Shown: one piece after another, positions 43,067 to 50,512 of the stretch
Layout: every line of letters begins with the position of its first letter
Position numbering within the stretch: the stretch's first letter is position 1
NCBI GenBank assembly: GCA_964482205.1
Contig: CAYZWI010000004.1
Span: 186,001-250,000, forward strand
Direction of reading: 5' to 3'
Source of the DNA: JAZDGX01 sp964482205
GTDB taxonomy: Bacteria > Eisenbacteria > RBG-16-71-46 > CAIMUX01 > WJJG01
DNA length: 64,000 nt
Notes under the pieces: generated by a model
What the model saw: only the letters and a program-made list of their open reading frames with translations
Databases searched by the model: none
What the model was told of the DNA's origin: nothing
Position numbers and translations under genes: made by a program

Positions 43067-44500
43067 ATGGCGATGACATCGACAACGAGCCCGAAGCCGC
43101 AGGCCCCCGGCGGCATGGCCGAGCTGCTCACGATCGCGCTGCCGATGATCGCGTCGAATTCATGCGACATGCTCATGATGTTCAGCACGCGCATCTTTCT
43201 CTCGTGGGTGCGGCCCGAGTACATGAGCGCGGCGATGGCGGGCGGGCTGACCTCGTTCATGTTCCTCACCTTCTTCTCGGGGCTCGCCCAGTATTCGACC
43301 GCGATGGTGGCGCAGTACCTCGGGGCGGGAAGGAAAGAGCGCTGCCCCGCCGTCCTCGGCCAGGCGCTGATCATCTCCCTGCTCGCCTATCCCATCGTGC
43401 TCGCGTGCATCCCGGTCGGCTATCGCATGTTCGCCGCTTCGCATCCGGCGCCCGAACAGCTCGCTCCGCAGCGCGAATACTTCCGCATCCTGATGCTCGG
43501 CGGAATTCTCGCCCTCCTGCGGAGCAGCTTCAGCGGCTTCTTCAGCGGGATCGGGCGCACGCGCGTGGTCATGTTCTCGACCGCGCTCGCCCTGGCGGTG
43601 AACTTGTCGGTCAGCTATGTGCTCATCTTCGGGCATCTGGGCGCGCCGGCCATGGGCGTGCGCGGGGCGGCCTTCGGCACCTTGAGCGGCTCGTTGGCCG
43701 CGGTGATCACGCTGGCCGCCGTCTATTTCTCGCCCCCCAACCGGCGCGAGTTTCCCGTGCGGGCGGGGCTCAAGCTGGACCTGCCTCTTCTTCGAAGGCA
43801 ACTGCGTTTCGGCACTCCCTTCGGGCTCGAGCTCTTCCTCAACATCATGGCCTTCAATGTGCTCGTGCAGGTCTTCCATTCCTATGGCACTTCGGAGGCC
43901 GCCGCGATGACGATCGCGTTCAGTTGGGACACGGTTTCCTTCGTGCCGCTCATGGGCCTGAATATCGCGGTCGTGAGCCTGGTCGGCCGTCACATGGGCG
44001 CGGGGCAGCCGGACACGGCCCATCGCACCGTGCAGTCCGCGCTCAAGCTCGCGCTCACCTACTCGGCGCTCACCTTCACGATGTACAGCCTCTTCTCGCA
44101 TCCGCTGGTGGAGCTCTTCCGGACGCGCAATGACCCGGCGGCCTTCGCGGCGGTGCGCCCGCTGGCGGTCTTCATGCTACGTCTGGTCGCGCTGTATGTG
44201 ATGGCGGACGCGATTGGAATCGTCTTCGGCGGAGCGCTGCGCGGCGCGGGCGACACTTTCCGCACGATGCTGCTGACCGTGAGCGGCCATTGGGCGCTCG
44301 CGCTGGCGGGATTGATCCTGGTGCGCTTCGTCCACGCCTCGCCGCGCCTCACCTGGGTCTTCGTGGTCGCGCTGGTGATGGTCGTCGGCTTGGTCCTCTA
44401 CCTGCGCTACCGCACCGGCCATTGGCGCCGCATTCGTGTGGTCGAAGGTCCGCCGCCGGATCCCGGCGCCACCGCCGCGCCGCTCTCCGACCTGGCATGA
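43067..44500 (+). CDS. MATE-family efflux transporter
   Basis: 477 residues from the ATG at 43067; a second ATG at 43073 is equally possible, and no strong ribosome-binding site separates them. Twelve hydrophobic segments in two six-helix halves are apparent. The first half opens LLTIALPMIASNSCDMLMMFSTRIFL, and each half contains the MATE pattern of a polar substrate-facing helix (GLAQYSTAMVAQYLGAG; GLNIAVVSLVGRHMGAG). The GAGR/GAGQ loops after TM2 and TM8 are characteristic. It exports cationic compounds using Na+ or H+. It is monocistronic. No adjacent regulator identifies the substrate. Confidence 0.9.
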   Translation: MAMTSTTSPKPQAPGGMAELLTIALPMIASNSCDMLMMFSTRIFLSWVRPEYMSAAMAGGLTSFMFLTFFSGLAQYSTAMVAQYLGAGRKERCPAVLGQALIISLLAYPIVLACIPVGYRMFAASHPAPEQLAPQREYFRILMLGGILALLRSSFSGFFSGIGRTRVVMFSTALALAVNLSVSYVLIFGHLGAPAMGVRGAAFGTLSGSLAAVITLAAVYFSPPNRREFPVRAGLKLDLPLLRRQLRFGTPFGLELFLNIMAFNVLVQVFHSYGTSEAAAMTIAFSWDTVSFVPLMGLNIAVVSLVGRHMGAGQPDTAHRTVQSALKLALTYSALTFTMYSLFSHPLVELFRTRNDPAAFAAVRPLAVFMLRLVALYVMADAIGIVFGGALRGAGDTFRTMLLTVSGHWALALAGLILVRFVHASPRLTWVFVVALVMVVGLVLYLRYRTGHWRRIRVVEGPPPDPGATAAPLSDLA

Positions 44501-44628
44501 GCCGTGCCCGCGCTTGACTGCCTCCCCTCTCTCCGCCACAATCCCGGGTTGATTCCGCCCCTGCTTCATGGACGCAAACCGGGCATGAGCCTTCCCGGCT
44601 CAGAGCGCGATCACGCGCGAAGGAACGC

Positions 44629-45444
44629 ATGGGAACAAAGGTCGGGATCCGTCTGCTTCTTCTCGCGAGCGCGCTCTTCTTTTTCGTGATTCCGCATGCG
44701 AGTTGCGGCAAAAACGGCCGCGGCGGCATCACTCTCGCGGGGTCGACCGCCTTCCAGCCCTTCGCCGAAAAGCTCGCGGAACGATATCTGGCCGCGCATT
44801 TGGACGAGTCCATCGATGTCCAGGGCGGAGGCTCGGCGGTCGGAATCCAGGCGGCCATTTCCGGGGCGGCGGAAATCGGCGTGGCCGACATGCTGCAATT
44901 GCCCCAGGAGGCGGCCGCGCTCACCGCCACCATCGTCGCGCGCGACGGCATCGCCCTGGTCGTCCACCCGAGCAATCCTCTCCGCGAATTGACCGCGGAG
45001 CAGGCCCACGCCATCTTCGCCGGCCACATCCGCAACTGGCGCGACCTCGGCGGGCGTGACGCCACGATTCATGTGTTCTCGCGCGAAGACGGCAGCGGCA
45101 CGCGCAAGTCGTTCGACAAGATGGTGCTGCAGGGGGATCGCGTGAGCGGAGAAGCGCTCTATCAAAACTCGAACGGCACGATTCGCGAGGCGGTCGCGAG
45201 CGATCCGAACGCGATCGGCTATGTGTCGATCGGTCTCGTAAACGACAATGTGAAGGCGCTCCTCTGGAATGGAATCGAGCCGGCCAACCAGAATGTGGTC
45301 GACGGCATCTATCCACTCGCAAGACCCGTGTACTTTCTCACCCGGGGAGAGCCGGCGCCGCCGGCGAGGAGGTTCATCGAGTACGTGCTTTCTGCGGAAG
45401 GGCAACAGATCCTCGCGGCCGAAGGCCTGGTCCCGGTGAACTGA
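44629..45444 (+). CDS. pstS: Phosphate ABC transporter substrate-binding lipoprotein
   Basis: 271 residues. The signal peptide ends in a lipobox, HASC-G (Cys near residue 26). Phosphate-binding motifs are in order: GSTAFQPFAE (first P-loop-like site), GGGSAVGIQAAISGAAEIGVAD, and SREDGSGTRKSFDK, where Ser, Gly and Arg contact phosphate. It belongs to the shorter PstS-like group (COG0226). AAGGA lies 6 nt before the ATG. It is the first gene of pstS-pstC-pstA-pstB1-pstB2-phoU-dedA. Operon expression is normally induced by phosphate starvation; no recognisable Pho box was found upstream. Confidence 0.93.
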   Translation: MGTKVGIRLLLLASALFFFVIPHASCGKNGRGGITLAGSTAFQPFAEKLAERYLAAHLDESIDVQGGGSAVGIQAAISGAAEIGVADMLQLPQEAAALTATIVARDGIALVVHPSNPLRELTAEQAHAIFAGHIRNWRDLGGRDATIHVFSREDGSGTRKSFDKMVLQGDRVSGEALYQNSNGTIREAVASDPNAIGYVSIGLVNDNVKALLWNGIEPANQNVVDGIYPLARPVYFLTRGEPAPPARRFIEYVLSAEGQQILAAEGLVPVN

Positions 45445-45447
45445 GCC

Positions 45448-46284
45448 ATGGATCGCTGGGTGTCGCGACTGCTCTTCCTGGCCGCCTGCTCGTCGGCCTT
45501 TGTGCTCGCCGCCATCGCCGTTTTCATCTTTCTCGAAGGCGTGCCGATCATGGTTCGCACCGGCATCGGCCGCTTCCTCTTCGGAACTATCTGGGACCCA
45601 TCGCAAGGCCGCTTCGGAATCCTGCCCTTCATGATCGGCTCGCTGTACGTCACCTTCGGCGCGCTCGTCTTGGGCGTGCCGCTCGCGGTGGGCTGCGCCT
45701 TCTATCTCGCCGAATTCGCGCCCAAGCGTTCTGTGACCTTGCTCAAGCCCGCGATCGAGTTGCTGGCCGGCATTCCTTCGGTCGTGTACGGATTTCTCGG
45801 CGTGATCTGGCTCGCGCCGATCATTCGCACGCAGCTCGGGGGGCCGGGGCTCTCGATCCTGGCCGCCTCGTGCGTGCTGGCGGTCATGATTCTGCCCACG
45901 ATCGTGGGCGTCTCGATCGACGCGATCCAGGCGGTTCCGAAGAGCTTCAAGCAAGGCGCGCTCGCGCTCGGGGCGACGCAGTGGCAGGCGGCCTGGCGGG
46001 TGATGTGGCCCGCCGCGCGGCCGGGGATCCTCGCCGGCGTGATCCTCGGCATGGGCCGCGCGGTCGGCGAGACGATGGCGGTGATCATGATCTCGGGCAA
46101 CGCGACCCACATCGCGCGCTCGCCGCTGGATTCCACGCGCACGCTGACCGCCAACATCGCGATCGAGATGGGCTATGCGGTGGGCGCGCACCGGGAAGCG
46201 CTCTTCGCCACCGGGGTCGTGCTCTTCCTCTTCATCATGATCCTGAATACCGTGGCTCTCAAATTCGCAAAGCGGGCGTTCTGA
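45448..46284 (+). CDS. pstC: Phosphate ABC transporter permease PstC
   Basis: 278 residues with six transmembrane helices; the start is 3 bases after the pstS stop. The permease loop that docks the ATPase (EAA motif) is ALALGATQWQAAWRVMWPAA, then RPGILAG. MGRAVGETMAVIMISGN is the conserved PstC helix with an Arg and a Glu that are needed for phosphate transport in E. coli PstC. Together with PstA it forms the channel across the inner membrane. Confidence 0.95.
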   Translation: MDRWVSRLLFLAACSSAFVLAAIAVFIFLEGVPIMVRTGIGRFLFGTIWDPSQGRFGILPFMIGSLYVTFGALVLGVPLAVGCAFYLAEFAPKRSVTLLKPAIELLAGIPSVVYGFLGVIWLAPIIRTQLGGPGLSILAASCVLAVMILPTIVGVSIDAIQAVPKSFKQGALALGATQWQAAWRVMWPAARPGILAGVILGMGRAVGETMAVIMISGNATHIARSPLDSTRTLTANIAIEMGYAVGAHREALFATGVVLFLFIMILNTVALKFAKRAF

Positions 46285-46285
46285 C

Positions 46286-47128
46286 ATGCGCATTTCGCCG
46301 CAATTCACACAGGCCGTCGCCAAAGCGCTCCTCGCGCTGGCGTGCGCGTCCGCCATCCTGGCGCTGCTCTTCGTCGTCGGGATGGTGCTCGCGGGCGGAT
46401 TGCCGCATGTCTCGTGGAGCTTCCTCACCCAGCCGATTCTCGACATGGGCCGCGAAGGCGGGATCCTGCCCGCGATCGTGGGCACGCTGATGATGGCCTT
46501 CGTTGCGATCGGCATCGCCGGCCCGCTCGGCGTGGCGAGCGCGATCTATCTGGCCGAGTACACGGTCGAGAGCCGCATTACGCAGGCGATCCGCTTCGGG
46601 ATCAATTGTCTCGCGGGAGTGCCCTCGATCATCTTCGGCCTCTTCGGCTTCATTCTCTTCGTCGTGATCCTCGGCTTCGGCTGGTCGATTCTTTCGGGCG
46701 GCTTTTCGCTGGCGGCGATGGTCCTGCCCACGATCATCCGGACCTCGGAGGAAGCCCTGCGCTCGGTGCCGCGTCAATATCGCGATGTCGCCGCCTCGCT
46801 GGGCGGGACGCGCTGGCAGGTGGTCACGCGCTCGGTGCTTCCGAATGCGCTGCCCGGCATCCTCACTGGTCTGATTCTGGGAATCGGCCGCTCGATCGAG
46901 GACACCGCGGTTGTGATGTTCACCGCCGGCTCTGCCGTGCAGATGCCGCATTCGCTCTTCGATTCCGCGCGCACGATGTCGGCGCACTTCTATATTCTCG
47001 CGCGCGAGGGAGTCTCGAGCAAAAACGCCTACGCGACTGCGGCGGTGCTGATCCTCACGATCCTCGTCATCAACGTGAGCGCCTACTCGCTGATGCACCG
47101 CATGATGCGCGGCCGGAGGCCGGCGTGA
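46286..47128 (+). CDS. pstA: Phosphate ABC transporter permease PstA
   Basis: 280 residues, six transmembrane helices, starting 1 base after pstC. It has the permease loop VAASLGGTRWQVVTRSVLPN then ALPGILTG, and GIGRSIEDTAVVMFTAGSA, where Glu-Asp replaces the usual Gly-Glu before T-A. The last helix ends in a basic tail (MHRMMRGRRPA). Its stop overlaps the GTG of pstB1 as GTGA, indicating coupled translation. Confidence 0.94.
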   Translation: MRISPQFTQAVAKALLALACASAILALLFVVGMVLAGGLPHVSWSFLTQPILDMGREGGILPAIVGTLMMAFVAIGIAGPLGVASAIYLAEYTVESRITQAIRFGINCLAGVPSIIFGLFGFILFVVILGFGWSILSGGFSLAAMVLPTIIRTSEEALRSVPRQYRDVAASLGGTRWQVVTRSVLPNALPGILTGLILGIGRSIEDTAVVMFTAGSAVQMPHSLFDSARTMSAHFYILAREGVSSKNAYATAAVLILTILVINVSAYSLMHRMMRGRRPA

Positions 47129-47979
47129 GGAACGGGCACGGCAGGCGGGTGGATGCGCTGGTTGGCCGCGAGGCGGGCGGGACTTCGCGGCCTTCCCTCG
47201 AGCCGGCGGCGGCGTCCGGCGACGAGCCGCGCGTGAAGATCGCGGTCCGCAACCTTCAGATCCGCTTCGGCGACATCCAGGCGCTGAAGGATGTGACCCT
47301 CGACGTGCTGCGGCACGAGATCCTGTCGGTGATCGGGCCGGCCAATTCGGGCAAGTCGAGCTTGCTCCTCGCGCTCAACCGCATGGTCGAGCGCGTCCCT
47401 CACTCGCAGGTTTCGGGACAGGTGCTGCTCGACGGCCGGAACATTCGCGAGATCTCGTCGGTGGAAGAGCTGCGCCGGCGGATCGGAATGGTCTTCGCCC
47501 TGCCGACTCCCTTGCCGATGAGCATTCGCGAGAACCTGCTCTTCGGGCCGCGCATGTCCCGGCACCTGAGCCGCGGCGAGGCCGACCGGCTGGTCGAGAC
47601 TTCCCTGCGCACGGCGTTTCTATGGGACGAGGTCAAGGACCGCCTCGACACCTTCGCGTTCCACTTGTCGGGGGGCCAGCAGCAGCGCTTGTGCATCGCG
47701 CGCAGCTTGGCCGTTCAACCGGAAGTGATTTTGTTCGACGAGCCTTGCTCCGGACTCGATCCGATCTCCACCGCCAAGGTGGAAGAGGTGATGAAGGAGC
47801 TGAAGCGCGATCACACGCTCGTGCTCGTGACGAACAACACGAAGCAGGCCGCGCGGGTCGGCGACCGCACGGCGTTTCTCTTGATGGGCGAGCTCATTGA
47901 AGTGGACCGCACGGAGAAGATCTTCACGACTCCCTCCGAGAGGCGCACGGAGGAGTATGTGACCGGCCAGTTCGGTTAA
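47125..47979 (+). CDS. pstB1: Phosphate ABC transporter ATPase, degenerate Q- and H-loops
   Basis: 284 residues starting at GTG 47125, with GGAGG 6 nt upstream and overlapping the pstA stop. A 30-residue variable N-terminus precedes the ATPase. Walker A is GPANSGKS, the signature LSGGQ is intact (181-185), and Walker B is VILFDEP with the catalytic Glu present. Two catalytic loops deviate from the family: the Q-loop Gln is Ala (A125 in MVFALPTPLP; canonical VFQKPNPFP), and the H-loop His is Asn (N237 in VLVTNNTKQ; canonical VTHNMQQ). This subunit therefore offers a good signature but a poor catalytic half-site. It pairs with pstB2 in the same operon, whose defect is complementary. I use the numbers 1 and 2 only for order. 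Confidence 0.93.
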   Translation: MRNGHGRRVDALVGREAGGTSRPSLEPAAASGDEPRVKIAVRNLQIRFGDIQALKDVTLDVLRHEILSVIGPANSGKSSLLLALNRMVERVPHSQVSGQVLLDGRNIREISSVEELRRRIGMVFALPTPLPMSIRENLLFGPRMSRHLSRGEADRLVETSLRTAFLWDEVKDRLDTFAFHLSGGQQQRLCIARSLAVQPEVILFDEPCSGLDPISTAKVEEVMKELKRDHTLVLVTNNTKQAARVGDRTAFLLMGELIEVDRTEKIFTTPSERRTEEYVTGQFG

Positions 47980-48050
47980 CGGACACGATTCCCCGCGTAC
48001 GGCGATCGGATCGCCGAGTGCGGCGCGGGGCGGCATTCAGGCGGAATTCG

Positions 48051-48797
48051 ATGGACGCGATCGCATGCCGGAATCTCAACCTCTACTACGGGGACTTCCA
48101 CGCCCTGAAAGATGTCTCGCTGCGCATCGCGCCCAACCGAATCACCTCGCTCATCGGCCCCTCGGGGTGCGGGAAGTCGACGCTCTTGCGGGTCTTCAAC
48201 CGCATGAACGAGTTGATCGAGGGCGTGCGGGTGACCGGCGAAGTCGAAGTGCTCGGGCGCTCGCTCTTCGCGCAAGACCTCCAGCAGTTGCGCAAGTCGG
48301 TGGGCATGGTCTTTCAGCGGCCCAATCCTTTTCCCTTGTCGATCTATGAGAACATCGCCTTCGGGCTTCGCATCCACGGCCAGGGCAACAAGGCGTTTCG
48401 CGAGGCGACCGTTCAGGAAAGCCTTCAGGCCGTCGGGTTGTGGACCGCGTTCAAGGACCGGTTGCAGGAAAACGCGCTGCAATTGTCAGGCGAGGAGCAG
48501 CAGCGGCTGTGCATCGCGCGCTTGCTGGCCGTGAAGCCGAACATCCTCCTGATGGACGAGCCCTGCTCGGCGCTCGATCCGATCGCGACCGCCCGCGTGG
48601 AGGAGCTGATGCAGGACTTGAAGGCCAATTACACGATCGTGATCGTCACCCACAACATGCAGCAGGCGGCGCGCGTCTCGGAAGAATGCGGCTTCATGCT
48701 CTTGGGCGAGCTGGTCGAATTCGGGCGAACGAGCGAGCTGTTCACCCGGCCGCGCGATCGGCGCACGGAGGAGTACATCAGCGGGCGTTATGGTTGA
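48051..48797 (+). CDS. pstB2: Phosphate ABC transporter ATPase, degenerate signature motif
   Basis: 248 residues; the ATG at 48051 has AGGCGGA upstream and gives the standard PstB length. Walker A GPSGCGKST, Q-loop VFQRPNPFP (Q89), Walker B ILLMDEP and H-loop VTHNMQQ (H201) are all canonical. The ABC signature is not: LSGEE at 145-149 replaces LSGGQ, putting Glu where the second Gly contacts the gamma-phosphate of the partner-bound ATP. In a homodimer both sites would be impaired. In a dimer with PstB1, this subunit's catalytic half faces PstB1's intact LSGGQ. The gene is 71 bases downstream of pstB1. Confidence 0.94.
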   Translation: MDAIACRNLNLYYGDFHALKDVSLRIAPNRITSLIGPSGCGKSTLLRVFNRMNELIEGVRVTGEVEVLGRSLFAQDLQQLRKSVGMVFQRPNPFPLSIYENIAFGLRIHGQGNKAFREATVQESLQAVGLWTAFKDRLQENALQLSGEEQQRLCIARLLAVKPNILLMDEPCSALDPIATARVEELMQDLKANYTIVIVTHNMQQAARVSEECGFMLLGELVEFGRTSELFTRPRDRRTEEYISGRYG

Positions 48798-48846
48798 TGC
48801 CCGGTGCCACCCGCGGATCCGCGCTACCTGCGGGCATGGGGAAACC

Positions 48847-48898
48847 CATCGTTGCGTTACGGGCAGCGCGGGAAAGCGCATCGTCGCGTTACGGGCGG
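48847..48898. repeat. Two near-identical 20-bp direct repeats before phoU
   Basis: CATCGTTGCGTTACGGGCAG (48847-48866) and CATCGTCGCGTTACGGGCGG (48879-48898) differ at two positions and start 32 bases apart (about three helical turns). They fill the gap between pstB2 and phoU, which has no gene. They could be an operator, an attenuator, or a duplication remnant. Confidence 0.6.
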
Positions 48899-48929
48899 TG
48901 ATCGGGCATCATTCGGCTCTGGGGGAATC

Positions 48930-49625
48930 ATGGACCATCACATCGACCGGCATTTCGACCAGGCGCTCGACGCGCTGAAACAGCAGATCATGATCATGTG
49001 CTCCAAGGTGGAGTTCATGATCGCCGACGCCATCCGCTGCCTGGCGGAGACCGACTGCCGGCTGGCCGTGCAAATGCGCGAACGCGATCGCGCCATCGAC
49101 GCATTGGAAGTGGCCATCGACGAGCACTGCCTCGAGCTGCTGGTGCGCTACCAGCCCGCGGCGCGCGACCTGCGCTTCATCACCCGCGGGCTGAAGATCG
49201 TCACCGATCTCGAGCGGGTCGGCGATCTCGCCGTCAACCTCGCCAGCCGTTCCATCGAGCTGCGCGAAGCGGGCGGGCCGGCAATCGATCTGACCGAGCT
49301 CGCGGCCGTGGTGCAAGGCATGCTGCGCGACAGCATCATTGCGTTCGTGGAGGGCGACGCGGCCAAGGCGATGGCGGTGCTGCGCAAAGACGACATGGTC
49401 GACAATCTCACGCGCACCTACATCAACGGCTTCATCGACCGCTCGCGGCACGAGCCGGAGGCGATCGGACGGATCTTCCCCTCCTCGTCGGTGGTGCGAT
49501 ATCTCGAGCGGGTGGCCGACCACTCGACGAACATCGCCGAACTTGCGATCTTCATGGTGAAGGGCCGCGATGTGCGGCACGGCCACACGAAACTTCCAGA
49601 ACGGGAAGACTTCGAGGGGCGCTGA
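48930..49625 (+). CDS. phoU: Phosphate signalling protein PhoU
   Basis: 231 residues, all helical, made of two PhoU three-helix repeats. Metal-binding motifs appear as FITRGLKIVTDLERVGDLAVNL in the first repeat and YLERVADHSTNIAELAIF in the second (E/D-x-x-R-x-x-D pattern, usually binding Fe or Zn clusters). The start ATG at 48930 follows TGGGGGAATC and matches the usual N-terminus HIDRHFDQALDALKQQI. PhoU restrains Pst transport and PhoR signalling when phosphate is plentiful. No phoB/phoR genes are in this window. Confidence 0.95.
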   Translation: MDHHIDRHFDQALDALKQQIMIMCSKVEFMIADAIRCLAETDCRLAVQMRERDRAIDALEVAIDEHCLELLVRYQPAARDLRFITRGLKIVTDLERVGDLAVNLASRSIELREAGGPAIDLTELAAVVQGMLRDSIIAFVEGDAAKAMAVLRKDDMVDNLTRTYINGFIDRSRHEPEAIGRIFPSSSVVRYLERVADHSTNIAELAIFMVKGRDVRHGHTKLPEREDFEGR

Positions 49626-49733
49626 GGCCGGGAGGCACGCGCGGCGGCGGGGAATGGCGCGGCCGCGGCGGGCATGCCTTGCACGGCGGGGAACGCATCC
49701 GGTCCTGCGGCGCGCATAGCAAACGAGGGCACA

Positions 49734-50351
49734 GTGGGCATCACGGAATTCCTGGTACCGAGAATCACGCACGCCATCGACATGATGGGCTATCCCGGCG
49801 TCGCCTTCCTGATGATGCTGGAGAGCATGGTCTTTCCCATTCCCAGCGAAGCGGTCATGCCGTTCGCCGGATCGCTCGTGCCCGCGGGACGCTTCACCTT
49901 TCTTGGCGTGGTTCTCGCGAGCACCTTCGGGAGCATCGTCGGCTCGCTGCTCTCCTACGCGATGGGCTACTACGGCGGCCGGCCGTTCCTCCTGCGCTTC
50001 GGCCGCTATCTGCTCCTCAATCCGCATGACCTCGAGATCACCGAGCGCTTCTTCGCGCGGCGCGGATCGGCCGCGATCTTCGTCGCGCGCTTCATCCCCG
50101 TCGTCCGCCATCTGATCTCGGTTCCCGCCGGAATGGGCAAGATGAACCTCGCGCGCTTCTCGCTCTACACGATCCTGGGGGCGGCTGGCTGGAACGCGAT
50201 CCTCACCTGGCTGGGCTATCACCTCGGCAAGCACTGGGACATCATTCAGAAGTACAGCCATCCGATCGACATCGTCGTGCTCGTCCTGCTGGCGCTCGCA
50301 ATCGCCTTCTTCGTGCGCTCGCATCTGCGGGGAAGGCGCAGCCGGTCGTAG
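49734..50351 (+). CDS. DedA-family membrane protein (SNARE-associated/VTT domain)
   Basis: 205 residues from GTG 49734, which has GAGGGC 6 nt upstream. Hydrophobic helices surround the DedA/VTT core: FLMMLESMVFPIPSEAVMPFAG (acidic Glu in the re-entrant helix), GSLLSYAMGYYGGRP, and ARFIPVVRHLISVPAGMGKMN (F/V-x-R-x-x-P-x-x-R motif with the conserved Arg). DedA proteins act in undecaprenyl-phosphate or phospholipid translocation and membrane homeostasis. Placement right after phoU suggests co-transcription with the phosphate operon, and thus a link between phosphate supply and lipid-carrier recycling; that is inference. Confidence 0.9.
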   Translation: MGITEFLVPRITHAIDMMGYPGVAFLMMLESMVFPIPSEAVMPFAGSLVPAGRFTFLGVVLASTFGSIVGSLLSYAMGYYGGRPFLLRFGRYLLLNPHDLEITERFFARRGSAAIFVARFIPVVRHLISVPAGMGKMNLARFSLYTILGAAGWNAILTWLGYHLGKHWDIIQKYSHPIDIVVLVLLALAIAFFVRSHLRGRRSRS

Positions 50352-50445
50352 GGCGACTTGCGTGCGCGGGCGGCTCGCAGCCGCTGCGTCACAACGGCCA
50401 TCGTCCAGGCCCTGGGCACGCTGACAAGCCCTTCGCCCATCGCAT

Positions 50446-50486
50446 GAAAAACGCCGGCCCGGCATCCTGATGGTGCCAGGCCGGCG
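50446..50486 (-). terminator. Rho-independent terminator of the oligopeptidase gene
   Basis: Stem arms 50452-50464 (CGCCGGCCCGGCA) and 50474-50486 (TGCCAGGCCGGCG) pair over 12 of 13 positions around a 9-base loop. Read on the minus strand the hairpin runs into TTTTTC (A-run at 50447-50451 on plus). It is 27 bases past the pepF stop. It may also stop transcripts of the dedA gene from the other side. Confidence 0.85.
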
Positions 50487-50512
50487 TACAGCGCCTGAAG
50501 ATTGCGCGCCTC

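Noticed and set aside
48483..48497. LSGEE of PstB2 as a sequencing error
   Set aside because: Two adjacent residues differ by more than one base and the frame is otherwise clean. The complementary changes in PstB1 argue for a real pattern, though reads should be checked.
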